Assembly (NCBI GenBank): GCA_902768125.1
Contig: CACXKA010000002.1
Coordinates: forward strand, 88,673-152,672
Reading direction: 5' to 3'
DNA length: 64,000 nucleotides
Source: an uncultured Bacteroidales bacterium
GTDB lineage: Bacteria; Bacteroidota; Bacteroidia; Bacteroidales; Bacteroidaceae
Shown here: positions 25,763-35,500 of the stretch, piece by piece
Layout of the letters: every line of letters begins with the position of its first letter
Position numbering within the stretch: position 1 is the first letter of the stretch
Position numbers and translations under genes: made by a program
Notes under the pieces: model-generated
What the model was told of the DNA's origin: nothing
The model's database searches: none
What the model saw: only the letters and a program-made list of their open reading frames with translations

Positions 25763-27112
25763 TCATTGTTTGTTCCACACCTCGAAGATGTCCACACAAT
25801 TGCCGCCACCATTACTGCGTCCCTGTGAGGTGGTGAAGACGTATTTGCCGTTGAGAGACACTTCCAATCCTACAGGATAGCTGTCGATAGACATTGAAGT
25901 GACCACTTGGAACGTTTTTACATCCACCACATAAAGGGTGCTGCTAGCGTTGCAGGCAGCATAGATGTAACGCCCATCGGGTGAAAATTCGATGGTGCGT
26001 GCTCCATTGCCCACCTTGCAGTTCTCCCATCCTGAGAGGGATGTGGTTTTGGTGGCTGATGCCTTGAGGGAAGGGATGGCATCGAGGAATTTTGTGAGTG
26101 GCATCCGTTGGATGTATCCGTCTCGGTTGATGCTGAGGTAAACATACCCATTGCGAATCAGAAGGTGACGGAGATTGTACATATTACCCATGATGCGTCC
26201 CAAATACTGCATAGATTCGAGATCCACCACAGCGATACCGTTATTGCCAGCCATACAACCCACGAGCAGGTAGTGGTTGTCAGGGGTGAATGCCGTTCCA
26301 CGTAGGCAGTAACCGCTGTCATCATCGCGGTCAACCTGCTTGGTCATGCTGAAATTGAGTTTCAGTTTTTGGTCAATCACTGCCATATAAGTGTAATGCC
26401 AATCGAAAGGATTCTCACTCTCAATGTTGATAATACCCACCGTGTTGTCACCCCATTGTGTGATGGCTACAAGTTTTCCGTCTGGCGAAGTGGCAATCAT
26501 CTTGGGCAGAGGACCCGTGTCCATGAGTCGGATAATGCTGTCTGTCTCTGTATCGATGATGGCAACAGCAGAGGGGTCTTGGGCATTGATGTCATAGTCA
26601 CGACGATAATAGGGAACCCATAAATATTTCCCTCCATGCGTGAAACAGCTTTCCACAGGTTTGCCATAGAACGCTCCCCAACCTCCAAAAGGCGAGGCAG
26701 GGTGCTTTGTGTCGGGGAAGTAGTGGGTGAACTCATAGAATGGCTTGAAGTTCTTGCCCAACAGCACGGTGTCGGCATCTGTGAAGTCATGACGGATGAC
26801 CTTCATCTTCTCGTTCGTCTGGAAGTCATACACAATGGTGGTGGCACCTTCAAGGGAATTTACATAGTACTTGGTGGCATTGGGGTGCATGTTCACCGAC
26901 TTGGGTGAGTTGATGTCCTTGTCAGCAGTCGCTGTCTCCGTAGGAGCATAGTACTGCTTCTTGCCAATCAGTTTGATACTGAAAGTGCTATCGCTATTGT
27001 AGGCGGTGGTGCCAATGGCAGGATGCACAATCTTTGCCACTTGGGCAGAGCCCCCCAGCCCCCAAAGGGGGAGGGCTAACGCGATGAGTATTTTTATTGT
27101 TATTCTGTTCAT
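25763..27112 (-). CDS. Secreted YVTN-type beta-propeller protein, paralogue 2
   Basis: The 449-residue protein has a signal peptide (cleavage near GGSAQ) and repeated blades such as TSPDGKLVAITQWGDNTVGI and FSPDGRYIYAACNASSTLYV, typical of cytochrome cd1/YVTN propellers. It is closely similar along its whole length to the upstream neighbour at 27185-28480, so the pair arose by tandem duplication. Blocks such as KYYVNSLEGATTIVYDFQT are nearly shared. The function is unknown; propellers of this sort often bind proteins or sugars in the envelope. Part of its signal peptide is encoded by a palindromic C/G-rich sequence (27049-27077) absent from the paralogue. Confidence 0.85.
   Translation of the reverse strand: MNRITIKILIALALPLWGLGGSAQVAKIVHPAIGTTAYNSDSTFSIKLIGKKQYYAPTETATADKDINSPKSVNMHPNATKYYVNSLEGATTIVYDFQTNEKMKVIRHDFTDADTVLLGKNFKPFYEFTHYFPDTKHPASPFGGWGAFYGKPVESCFTHGGKYLWVPYYRRDYDINAQDPSAVAIIDTETDSIIRLMDTGPLPKMIATSPDGKLVAITQWGDNTVGIINIESENPFDWHYTYMAVIDQKLKLNFSMTKQVDRDDDSGYCLRGTAFTPDNHYLLVGCMAGNNGIAVVDLESMQYLGRIMGNMYNLRHLLIRNGYVYLSINRDGYIQRMPLTKFLDAIPSLKASATKTTSLSGWENCKVGNGARTIEFSPDGRYIYAACNASSTLYVVDVKTFQVVTSMSIDSYPVGLEVSLNGKYVFTTSQGRSNGGGNCVDIFEVWNKQ
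27049..27077. repeat. C/G-rich palindromic insertion in a signal-peptide coding region
   Basis: AGCCCCCCAGCCCCCAAAGG continues into GGGAGGGCT, giving runs of C and G that fold back on themselves. It encodes the PLWGLGG part of the signal peptide in the second propeller gene. The paralogue has an ordinary hydrophobic signal there. Confidence 0.6.
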
Positions 27113-27184
27113 AGTCTAAATCTCAAATCTCTTATCGTATCTTTAGCACGCTTGGCTTGCCAAGAAACCTCAAATCTCAAACCC

Positions 27185-28480
27185 TTATTTATACGTCACT
27201 TTGAAGATGTCCACAGCATTGCCTCCACCCTTGCCAGAGTGTCCTTGAGCTGTGGTGAACACAAACCTGCCGTCCTTGGACACATCAAGTCCCACAGGAT
27301 AACTGTCGGCAGGAATGCTGGTAAGCACCTTCATCGTATTGGCATCAACCACATAGAGAGCACTGGCGTTGTTGCAGGCAGCGAAGATGTATTTGCCCGA
27401 AGGAGAAAGCTCGATAGTACGAGCACCTGCTCCGACTTTGCAGTTCTGCCAGCCTGTCACTGTACCTTTCTTGTTCTGCATCTTGGAAATGGCATCCAGC
27501 ACTGTCTTGAGGGAAATTTTCTGCACGTATCCAGCTCCATTGATACTTAGGTATAGGTTGCCGTTTTTCAGCACAAGATGGCGCACATTTGCCATCATAC
27601 CCTGTAAACGTCCCAGATACTCCGACTTCTGCAAGTCAATCACGGCAATGCCGCCACCGCCACCCATACAACCTACGAGTAAGTAGTGATTGTCGGGGGT
27701 GAACACTGTACCACGTAATGCGTAGCCACTACCTGAATCACGGTTTACCGAACTCGTGAGGCTATAATTCAACTTCAATTGATAATCCACAATGTGGCAA
27801 GCCTTATGCTTCCATTGCTTGGGGTCAGTACTACTGATGTCGATGATGCCTACCGTGTTGTTGCCCCAGTGCGAGATCGCCACATACTTGCCGTCAGGCG
27901 AAGTCGCAATCATCTTGGGCAGAGGACCTGTTTCCATCAGACGGATAATCTTGTCTGTCTGTGTGTCGATGATGGCAACAGCTGAAGGATCTTGGGCATT
28001 GATATCGTAGGAACGACGGTAGTAGGGTACCCACAAATAACGTCCACCATGTGTGAAGGTGCTCTCCACGGGTTTGCCATAGAATGTGTTCAAGTGGTTG
28101 TTCTGGTAATGGGTGAAAGGGTAAAACCCCGATGGCTTGCTCCACAAATGAGCATCCTTGGTGTGGTCAAACTGATGTTTGATGACTGCTAACTTCTTGA
28201 AAGTCTGGAAGTCATACACCACAGTCGTGGCACCCTCCAATGAGTTGACGTAGAACTTCTTGCCATTCGGATGTACGTTCACCGACTTAGGTGAATTGAT
28301 GTCAGGATCAGCTGTTCCTTTTTCACCTGGAGCATAGAATTGCTTTTTGCCGATGAGTTCGATACTGATGCGACCATCTGCTGATTGGGCTGTCTTGCCA
28401 ATCTTGGGACGCACCAACTGTGCTTGAGCCAGCAGGGGGAAAGCAACCGAAAAAAGAAGGAGTAACTGCTTGAATCTCAT
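27185..28480 (-). CDS. Secreted YVTN-type beta-propeller protein, paralogue 1
   Basis: The 431-residue protein has a standard signal peptide (MRFKQLLLLFSVAFPLLAQA) and about seven propeller blades with PDGKYVAISHWGNNTVGIID and SPSGKYIFAACNNASALYVV. It is the first gene of a run of three: propeller, propeller, lipoprotein. Both propellers share the segments GKPVESTFTHGGRYLWVPYY and RLMETGPLPKMIATSPDGK with small changes. The lack of CXXCH or Trp-docking motifs argues against an enzyme. A role in surface binding or scaffolding is inference. Confidence 0.85.
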   Translation of the reverse strand: MRFKQLLLLFSVAFPLLAQAQLVRPKIGKTAQSADGRISIELIGKKQFYAPGEKGTADPDINSPKSVNVHPNGKKFYVNSLEGATTVVYDFQTFKKLAVIKHQFDHTKDAHLWSKPSGFYPFTHYQNNHLNTFYGKPVESTFTHGGRYLWVPYYRRSYDINAQDPSAVAIIDTQTDKIIRLMETGPLPKMIATSPDGKYVAISHWGNNTVGIIDISSTDPKQWKHKACHIVDYQLKLNYSLTSSVNRDSGSGYALRGTVFTPDNHYLLVGCMGGGGGIAVIDLQKSEYLGRLQGMMANVRHLVLKNGNLYLSINGAGYVQKISLKTVLDAISKMQNKKGTVTGWQNCKVGAGARTIELSPSGKYIFAACNNASALYVVDANTMKVLTSIPADSYPVGLDVSKDGRFVFTTAQGHSGKGGGNAVDIFKVTYK

Positions 28481-28509
28481 TTTTTTCTTTTTTTAATGGA
28501 AACGATATG

Positions 28510-28538
28510 CAAAGGTAGAGATTTTTTCCGTATCTTTG
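28510..28538. promoter_or_regulatory. Divergent promoters for propeller and esterase genes
   Basis: On the minus strand TACCTTTG lies at 28510-28517, 30 bases before the propeller start. On the plus strand TATCTTTG lies at 28531-28538, 30 bases before the esterase start. The two elements are 13 bases apart. Confidence 0.8.
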
Positions 28539-28567
28539 CACATCATTTGTATTAAAAATCATTGTTT

Positions 28568-29368
28568 ATGTCTCGATATATCCTCATTCTCATCCTTTTT
28601 GTGTGCAGCATAGCCAGTCATGCACAAGACACCAGTAAGGCTTATCGCAATACAGTGGCAGGTAGTTACAACTTTTGGTTCTATCGCCCTGAAGAAGATG
28701 AGAGTGATGGTGTACATCGTCCTCTGCTTATATTCCTACATGGTGCCAGTCTTTGTGGCACCGACTTGAATAAAGTGAAGAAATACGGTCCCATGGAAGC
28801 ACTTAAACGTGGTCGTGCCATCGACTGCTATGTGCTTGCTCCTCAGAACCCTGGAGGTGCATGGAAACCTGAGAAAATCATGAAACTCATTGAGTGGGCG
28901 GAAGCCAATTTCCATATTGACAGCGACCGCATCTACTGTTATGGCATGAGTCTTGGTGGTTATGGAACGCTCGATATGTGTGCTACTTATCCTGACCGAA
29001 TCGCAGCCGGCATGGCGATGTGTGGTGGAGCTACTGTCAAAGACCTCAGCGGACTTTCCCGCATCCCCATGTGGATTGTGCATGGAACTGCAGATACAGC
29101 CGTTCCTGTTTCTGCCTCCGACCGTGTGGTCGAAGCAATTAAAAAGACAGGTGACGAATCGCGCCTCATCTACACCCGTATGCCAGGTATCAATCATGGT
29201 CGTCTGGCGCGCCTCTTTTACTGCTATCAGACCTACGACTGGATGTTCTCCCATTCTCTCAAAGATGAAGACCGTCCTATCAATCGTGATTTCGAAATCA
29301 CGCCTCAGCTTTTGCAGAACGCATATCACGACCTTGGACGCAATGCTAACTTTGCCTCCTACGATTAA
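28568..29368 (+). CDS. Secreted alpha/beta-hydrolase (esterase-like)
   Basis: The 266-residue protein begins at the ATG at 28568; an in-frame TTG two codons earlier is less likely. A signal peptide ends near SHAQ. The fold is that of carboxylesterases and prolyl-oligopeptidase-type hydrolases: an oxyanion segment LLIFLHGASLCG, the nucleophile elbow YGMSLGGYG with S128, the Asp region HGTADTAVPV and the His in GINHGRL. The substrate is likely an ester in the periplasm or outside the cell. The gene precedes the MINPP-like phosphatase by 48 bases on the same strand, which suggests a shared transcript for releasing acyl or phosphate groups from substrates. Confidence 0.85.
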   Translation: MSRYILILILFVCSIASHAQDTSKAYRNTVAGSYNFWFYRPEEDESDGVHRPLLIFLHGASLCGTDLNKVKKYGPMEALKRGRAIDCYVLAPQNPGGAWKPEKIMKLIEWAEANFHIDSDRIYCYGMSLGGYGTLDMCATYPDRIAAGMAMCGGATVKDLSGLSRIPMWIVHGTADTAVPVSASDRVVEAIKKTGDESRLIYTRMPGINHGRLARLFYCYQTYDWMFSHSLKDEDRPINRDFEITPQLLQNAYHDLGRNANFASYD

Positions 29369-29416
29369 TAGCTTGTATAGCTTCTCTCATAAATAACCAA
29401 AAACTGATCATTAAAC

Positions 29417-30703
29417 ATGAAACTAAATCTTTTCCTTATCTCGTTCTTCTTTGTAGCCTTTACAGCAACAGCGCAAACAGCCAAAGAAGAAATCTATGCT
29501 GACATCCTCAAGGCAGGCTCTAACTACATGGCTTATCAGGCACCTAACCAAGTCCTGACCCCTGCTCCCAAGGGCTACGAGCCCTTTTATATGTCTCACT
29601 ACGGACGTCATGGATCCCGTTGGCTTATCAACGAAAATGAATATTCTGGTGTCTTGCGTGTGTTCCGTCGTGCCAACGAACTGGGTAAGCTCACTCCTTT
29701 TGGCAAAGAAGCTTTGGAGAAACTTGAACGCTTTTATCCCACTACCCGTGGGCGTCTGGGTGAACTCTCCGATATCGGTGAACAGCAGCATCATGGTATA
29801 GGTCGTCGTATGACGGAACATTTCCCAGAGATTTTTAGTGGTAAGGATGCCCAGGTTGATGCACGAAGCACCGTCGTTATCCGTTGTATCCTCAGTATGA
29901 CTGCTGAGTGTGAGGAACTTACTGCGTTCAATCCTAAGATGAAGATGCACAATGACGTGAGCGAGTCTTTCCAGTATTATCTCAACCACAATTTCAGTCA
30001 GCGTCTCCGCGATGCTAGCCGTGACCGATCCAACATAGTCAGCCACTATGGCAAGCTCTATACTCATCCTGAACGTTTCTGTCGTGCTCTCTTCAACGAT
30101 GAGTCCTATTGGAACGACGAAGATTTCCGCCCACGTTCTTTCATGCGCTCCGTCTTCAATGTTGTCACCAACATGCAGAGTCACAGCTTTGGCGAGGATA
30201 TGTGGAACCTCTTCACTACTGAAGAGTGCTACGACCTTTGGAAAATTGTCAACATCGACTGGTATCTGGGTTATGGAGCCGCTCCCCAAACAGGTAGCAT
30301 CATGCAGTTCAACCAAGCAGACCTTCTGCACAACATGATTGAGACTACAGATACCGTGATGGCAAGCAAAACCTTCAAGAATGGTGCCTCCCTCCGTTTC
30401 GGACACGAAGTCTGTGTCATGCCGCTCGCCTGTCTTTTGGAACTGGATAGCTGTGGACGCCAAGTTCAAGACCTTGACCATCTTGAGGACTACTGGGTCA
30501 ATTACCGCATTTATCCGATGGCTTGTAATATTCAGCTTGTTTACTATCGTTCGAAGAAACAAAAGGATGCTCCCATCCTTGTCAAGGCTCTTCTCAACGA
30601 GAAAGAGGCAACCCTTCCTATCCCTACTGACCAATATCCATATTACAAGTGGGAAGACCTTCGTGCCTACTATCTGAATAAACTGAAAGAGTTTGAAAAA
30701 TAA
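29417..30703 (+). CDS. Secreted histidine acid phosphatase, MINPP-like
   Basis: The 428-residue protein has a signal peptide (to about residue 20, TATAQ) and the histidine-phosphatase motif YGRHGSRW, with R64 and H65 as the phosphate-binding and phosphohistidine residues. A second active-site region is seen as LRFGHEVCVMPL, in which HE replaces the HD of many acid phosphatases, as in MINPP enzymes. Members of this group release phosphate from inositol phosphates such as phytate. The exact substrate is inferred from the family. It follows the esterase gene and ends before the strong hairpin at 30707-30748. Confidence 0.85.
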   Translation: MKLNLFLISFFFVAFTATAQTAKEEIYADILKAGSNYMAYQAPNQVLTPAPKGYEPFYMSHYGRHGSRWLINENEYSGVLRVFRRANELGKLTPFGKEALEKLERFYPTTRGRLGELSDIGEQQHHGIGRRMTEHFPEIFSGKDAQVDARSTVVIRCILSMTAECEELTAFNPKMKMHNDVSESFQYYLNHNFSQRLRDASRDRSNIVSHYGKLYTHPERFCRALFNDESYWNDEDFRPRSFMRSVFNVVTNMQSHSFGEDMWNLFTTEECYDLWKIVNIDWYLGYGAAPQTGSIMQFNQADLLHNMIETTDTVMASKTFKNGASLRFGHEVCVMPLACLLELDSCGRQVQDLDHLEDYWVNYRIYPMACNIQLVYYRSKKQKDAPILVKALLNEKEATLPIPTDQYPYYKWEDLRAYYLNKLKEFEK

Positions 30704-30706
30704 TAC

Positions 30707-30748
30707 AAAAAAGTGGGACGCACAAAACAATGTGTGTCCCACTTTTTT
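30707..30748. terminator. Bidirectional terminator between phosphatase and ispF
   Basis: AAAAAAGTGGGACGCACA (30707-30724) pairs with TGTGTGTCCCACTTTTTT (30731-30748) with one mismatch around a 6-base loop. A and T runs flank both sides, so it can act in both directions. Confidence 0.9.
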
Positions 30749-31223
30749 ATTTCTCTAATAGCACTACGGCGTAAGCGCTGATGCCTTCTTCACGTCCTGT
30801 GAAACCAAGCTTCTCAGAAGTGGTGGCTTTGATGGAGACGCAATCGGGGTCGATGTTCATGACCTCGGCAAGCGTCTGTTGCATCTGAGGAATGTGAGGA
30901 TTGAGTTTGGGACGCTCTGCACAGACGGTGGCATCAATGTTGCCGACGGTGTAGCCTTTGGTCGCTACGATATCAATCGTCTTGCGTAGAAGAATCTTAG
31001 AGTCGATATTCTCAAATTCATTGCCTTTCTTGGGCGGGAAATGATAACCGATGTCTCTCATGTTTGCAGCACCGAGGATGGCATCGCAAATAGCATGAAT
31101 CAGTACGTCGGCATCGGAGTGACCGAGCAGACCTAAAGTATGTTCTATCTTGATGCCACCAATCCAGAGGTCACGTCCTTCTGTGAGTTGATGGACATCG
31201 TAGCCAAAACCGACTCTAATCAT
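30747..31223 (-). CDS. ispF: 2-C-methyl-D-erythritol 2,4-cyclodiphosphate synthase
   Basis: The 158-residue protein makes the cyclodiphosphate intermediate of the non-mevalonate isoprenoid pathway. The zinc ligands D9 and H11 (GYDVHQL) and H43 (LIHAICDA) are present, along with GHSDADVL and the C-terminal TSEKLGFTGREEG loop. It is usual length and acts as a trimer in the cytoplasm. Its pathway partner dxr starts the same minus-strand run eight kilobases upstream, with rseP, FAH, porU and porV between. Confidence 0.95.
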   Translation of the reverse strand: MIRVGFGYDVHQLTEGRDLWIGGIKIEHTLGLLGHSDADVLIHAICDAILGAANMRDIGYHFPPKKGNEFENIDSKILLRKTIDIVATKGYTVGNIDATVCAERPKLNPHIPQMQQTLAEVMNIDPDCVSIKATTSEKLGFTGREEGISAYAVVLLEK

Positions 31224-31248
31224 ATTGGATGTCTATAGTTGTTAACTT

Positions 31249-32487
31249 CTATCTTCTTCTTCGTCCACTTCTGTTCTTACCCAAGAGGTCGCTGATGCCG
31301 TCCATATCGAAAGCAAGTGAGAAGCGAATGGTCTGGTCAAGTGGGTTGCTGGGGGCAGCGGAAATGACGTAGCCTGCATCAAGCGAGAAGACGTTCATCT
31401 TAAAACCTGCACCCACTGTATAGTACTTACGGTTACCCTTGTTGGGATGCTCGTAGTGATAACCTGCACGGAGGAAGAACTGGTTGTTGTAGGCATATTC
31501 GAGACCCACACTCCATTGGATTTCCTGCAACTCTTCCTTGAAACCGTTGGGGGCATCGTGGAAAGACTTAAAGATACCGCTGATAGGGGAAACATTATAA
31601 TAGCCTTCTCCTTCGAGCCAAGTGCGATAACCACCATAGTCATTTTCGTAGTCCTTGGCATTACCACCTTCGGTTTCCACCATGTGCTTCACATACTGAT
31701 CCATCGTAGGACGTGTAGGCACTAACAACTTGTTGGCATCGGCTGCGATGGTGAGGGTGTTGTATTCATCAAATGGAATGAGCAACGAGGTACCGAGACG
31801 CATATTAGTAGGAATGAACTCGGAGGTGTTCCCTTCGTCGTAAGAAAGTTTAGAACCGATGTTGGAGATGTTGAGACCCCACCCAAGTTGGCTTTCATGA
31901 CCACCCAGATTGAGGTAGCCGTTGTGGTAGAGAGCGATGTCGGCAGCAAAGGCTGAAGCTGGTTTCAACGCATCAGAACCTTCTCCCTTGAAGGCGAGAT
32001 CTGAGTAGATGAAGCGGAGGGCAACACCAGCTGAGAAGGTCTCAGAGAGCATACGCGAGTAGGCTACGTCAACCGCCATTTCATAGGGACGGAAACTTTG
32101 TGCATCCGCTTCCATACTTTCGTAAACAGTACCCAGTGAGAAATAGCGCAAAGAACCAGACAATGCATCATAATCGCCCAGACGATAGTAGCCTGTGATA
32201 TTGGCAAGGTCAATGTCATCGACGAGTTTGCGAAGCCAAGGGGTGTAGTTGAGCGAAACGCCTGAACGACTGATGCAGAAGGGGTATTTGGCGGGGTTCC
32301 AATACTGCGAGTTGACATCAGGGTCAGTGGCAGCACCGACGTCACCAAGACCACCAGCACGTGCATCGGGAGCGATGGCGAGCGCGTTGGCACCGTGGTA
32401 AACGGGGTTGAGCTGATTCTTCACATCTTGTGCCTTCACCGTGAGGGCAAGGACAAGGAGGGTGAATATAGAAAGAATTTTTTTCAT
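31249..32487 (-). CDS. porV: Type IX secretion outer membrane protein PorV
   Basis: The 412-residue protein has a signal peptide ending near VKAQ and a FadL-like beta-barrel. Recognisable blocks are ALAIAPDARAGGLGDVGAAT near the N-terminus, SQYWNPAKYPF, and a C-terminus ending in Arg-rich KNRSGRRRR. PorV shuttles type IX cargo from the translocon to the attachment complex, where PorU cleaves the C-terminal signal. The gene follows porU directly, as in Porphyromonas gingivalis, which supports both assignments. It lies 25 bases upstream of ispF on the same strand. The Arg-rich tail is longer than I would expect for a barrel ending in an aromatic residue. Confidence 0.92.
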   Translation of the reverse strand: MKKILSIFTLLVLALTVKAQDVKNQLNPVYHGANALAIAPDARAGGLGDVGAATDPDVNSQYWNPAKYPFCISRSGVSLNYTPWLRKLVDDIDLANITGYYRLGDYDALSGSLRYFSLGTVYESMEADAQSFRPYEMAVDVAYSRMLSETFSAGVALRFIYSDLAFKGEGSDALKPASAFAADIALYHNGYLNLGGHESQLGWGLNISNIGSKLSYDEGNTSEFIPTNMRLGTSLLIPFDEYNTLTIAADANKLLVPTRPTMDQYVKHMVETEGGNAKDYENDYGGYRTWLEGEGYYNVSPISGIFKSFHDAPNGFKEELQEIQWSVGLEYAYNNQFFLRAGYHYEHPNKGNRKYYTVGAGFKMNVFSLDAGYVISAAPSNPLDQTIRFSLAFDMDGISDLLGKNRSGRRRR

Positions 32488-32575
32488 CTTTGTTTTGTTT
32501 ATTAGGTCTGATAGGACTTATTGAGCCTATAGGTCTTATTGGGCGACCTCTAATAGAAACGAGAAAAGAGGGTGT

Positions 32576-35500
32576 TTATTGTGTGCTGATAAACTTTTCT
32601 GACGATGTAGAGATGTCACCCTTGGGCGATGTGAGGCGTGTGTGTCGGACATAGATGCCTGGAGGCAGGGACGGCTTAGGTTCGCTACTGCTATAAACCT
32701 TGCGTCCTGTCATGTCGAAGATGTCATAGACTTGTGTGAGCCCAGTCACCACTTCGAAGGAGTATGCCTGTGAACCCATGTTGTTGAGGGTGTCGAAAGC
32801 ACGGATGACGAGTGTGTGTTTACCCGCAGCGAGGGTGGGCAGTGTGTAAGTGACTGTGCCCGAACGATAGTCGCCGACAGATTGTGAGTAATAGCTGTTC
32901 AGTGTATATGTGGTTGCCTCGTTGTTGTCGATGATGGCAACGATGTCGTGTCCGAGTCCATTACCTGTGGTGTTGATACCGCTCTCATCGCTCAGTTCTA
33001 TACGGAGTGTGGGGGTCTCGTTGGTGTAACTGATTTCCTTAACATTGTGTCCGTTGGAGAAGGCTGCAATGGAAGGACCAATTGTGTCAGTCTGCTCTTC
33101 CGTTGATGTGCCACCAATGAGGAAGTCTTCGAAGGTGCCGTTAGCCTCAATGTCTTTCTTGTTGTTGATGGCATAGAGGTTGATGAGTCCTGGCAAATCA
33201 GAATAGTTGATATCCAGTGGTACAGGGAATGTGAACTTGAACGTACCAGCCTTGACGGAGTCGGTACCAGCATACAGAATTCGTGTGCGGTCATCATATT
33301 CGTATGGCTCGATGTCGATGCCGGCATTGAGTTTGCAGACGATGTGTTCTTCGCTGTCGTAGATGAGCGTGGAGACAGTGCCATCAAAGTCGGAAACTTT
33401 CTCTCCCTTGGTGTTGGCAATGTGTCCTTCGACTGTGATGGTCTCACCTGCTGAAATGGTAGGTGGGTTAGTCGTATCAATGCTCTTGCCATTGAATTTG
33501 TCAATCTTTACCTTATGGGTAGGGGTGATGAGCTTGATGGCTGGGTCACCCAGCAAGACGAAATGCGCCTTGTTGATGGAATCCAGTCTTGAGATATATC
33601 CATTTGCCTTGGATTCGATGATGTCGGCTTTAGCCAATGCCAATGCCTCACCGATGGTGAAGTGCTCGCCGTTGTTCTTGGTGTCAAGCACGTGTGACAT
33701 GAAGTTGCGGTTGATAACACGGTTTGGCGAAGAATAGACGGTACGTGCCGTTCCGATGAATGCCACAGTGGCACCTTGCTTGTTGAGGATGGCTTCCGTG
33801 CCGATGTTCTCCGTGTTCATGTCGAAAGGAGTCACATCGCAGGCTGCCGTCACCCAAACAGGAATACGTGGCGATTCCCATTTCTGGAAGTCCGCTGTCT
33901 TGAGAACCTGCTCATGAGAAAGGCAGTAGGCAGCTCCATGTCCCGTGTAGTTCATGATGAGTGCACCTTCCTGCATGATTTTATTGATGTCAGCATAGAC
34001 GTCAGGATAGTTATTGCCTGTGGCAGTTTGTTGGACGGTGTAACTGTCCCAATAGATGCGCCGATAGTGGTAATCAGGGAAATTCTTTTGGGTGTTGGTC
34101 AGCACGTTCTCGGCATCCTCCATGTGTATGTTGGTCTTGTCGTCATCGCCCATCATACAGATGGTGTTTTTCCATGCACCAGCGTAGGTGTTGCTCATGT
34201 AGCGGATGAGTTTATCCACCACATTCTTGGCATCTGACTCGAAAGAAACGGGCAGGCGACCCACACCACAATCGGGCAGCTCTTTGAGCGGAGAAATGCC
34301 TTTCCCGTCGGCAAGCAGGGTGAAGTACTCCTCTGCCACATAGGAATCTGTGTGCGACCATGAGTTGTCTGATTCGTAGGCAAGCAGGTAGTCGTCCTGG
34401 GACTTGGAGGTAAGTCCGTTGGTGACGAAGCGGTTATCCCACATACAGTTACCGAACAGAAGGAGGTTGAGGCTTCCTTTCTGTGTACCTGTCAATGGGG
34501 AAGCAGTATATTGCTTGTCGTAGAGCATCTTCATCAGACGACGATAGGCTGTTGCATCAGGCGTTCCAGAAGAGAACTCATTATATACTTTATCGGCTTC
34601 GACCACGGCACATTTAATGCCGTCATACTGGGTGTGGGCTGCAGCAAGACGTTGTGCCTGTTCGGTCAGTTTGCCATTGGCAGGCACGATGATGAGCAGG
34701 TTGATGCTGTCGAGGGCATGCAGGTCTTGGTGCGCCACATTGCCGACGGTCTGTGGAGTGGGGAAGGAGGCATTGGTGTTCACCGCCACGTATTGGTTGG
34801 TGAACTTGGCACCCGAGGCGGTTGCACTGTAAGTTGTCCCCGTGAGTGTCCCCGTGAGTTCGTGAGTGGTGGAAGGCGTTGTGACTTCCCAAATGGCTGT
34901 GGAGGACGTGGCTCCAGCCAGCTCGAAGGTGCTGGTGCCATCCGTGTTGGGACGGAATACCAAATAGTCTTTCCCACTGATGGAGAGTTGTGCCTCGCTG
35001 GTGGCACGGATATAGTCGAGGTGTCCGGCAATGCCAGAAGTGCGTGTGTGCTTCAGCTTGACATTGAGGGAGGACAACGTCTGGTCATACAACGTGAATG
35101 TTTTGTTGTTGACGTATGCGTAGGCATAGTTGGCAAGGCTGGCAAAGGGGAGCGTTCCCATCGAGTTGTCATTCACGGAGACATCGAGGGTGGAGGCACT
35201 GTTTCCTGCCGCACCAAACTGCACATCGATGGTCACATCGCCACAAGTGGTGTTGCCGAAATTCAGTTGGTAGGACTTCTGTGGATTGTTGGCATAATCG
35301 TGTGCCTCGAAGTAAGTGCGACCCGTGTTGAGAAACGAGAAGGCATCTTCTTCATAGAGTGCATGGGCGTAGTAAGTCTTCTGGATGTTGGAAGAAGCCG
35401 TCTGTGCATCCGTCTTGCTGAAAGTGGCGGGTGTGCCCGTCGTTTCCGTTAAGAAGTAATAAATGTAGTTGGAATAGGGGTTGTTGCGATGGGTGTAGGC

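Noticed and set aside
29423-30742. 439-codon minus-strand frame opposite the MINPP-like gene
   Set aside because: It mirrors a gene with signal peptide and RHG motif, and has no promoter or domain of its own.
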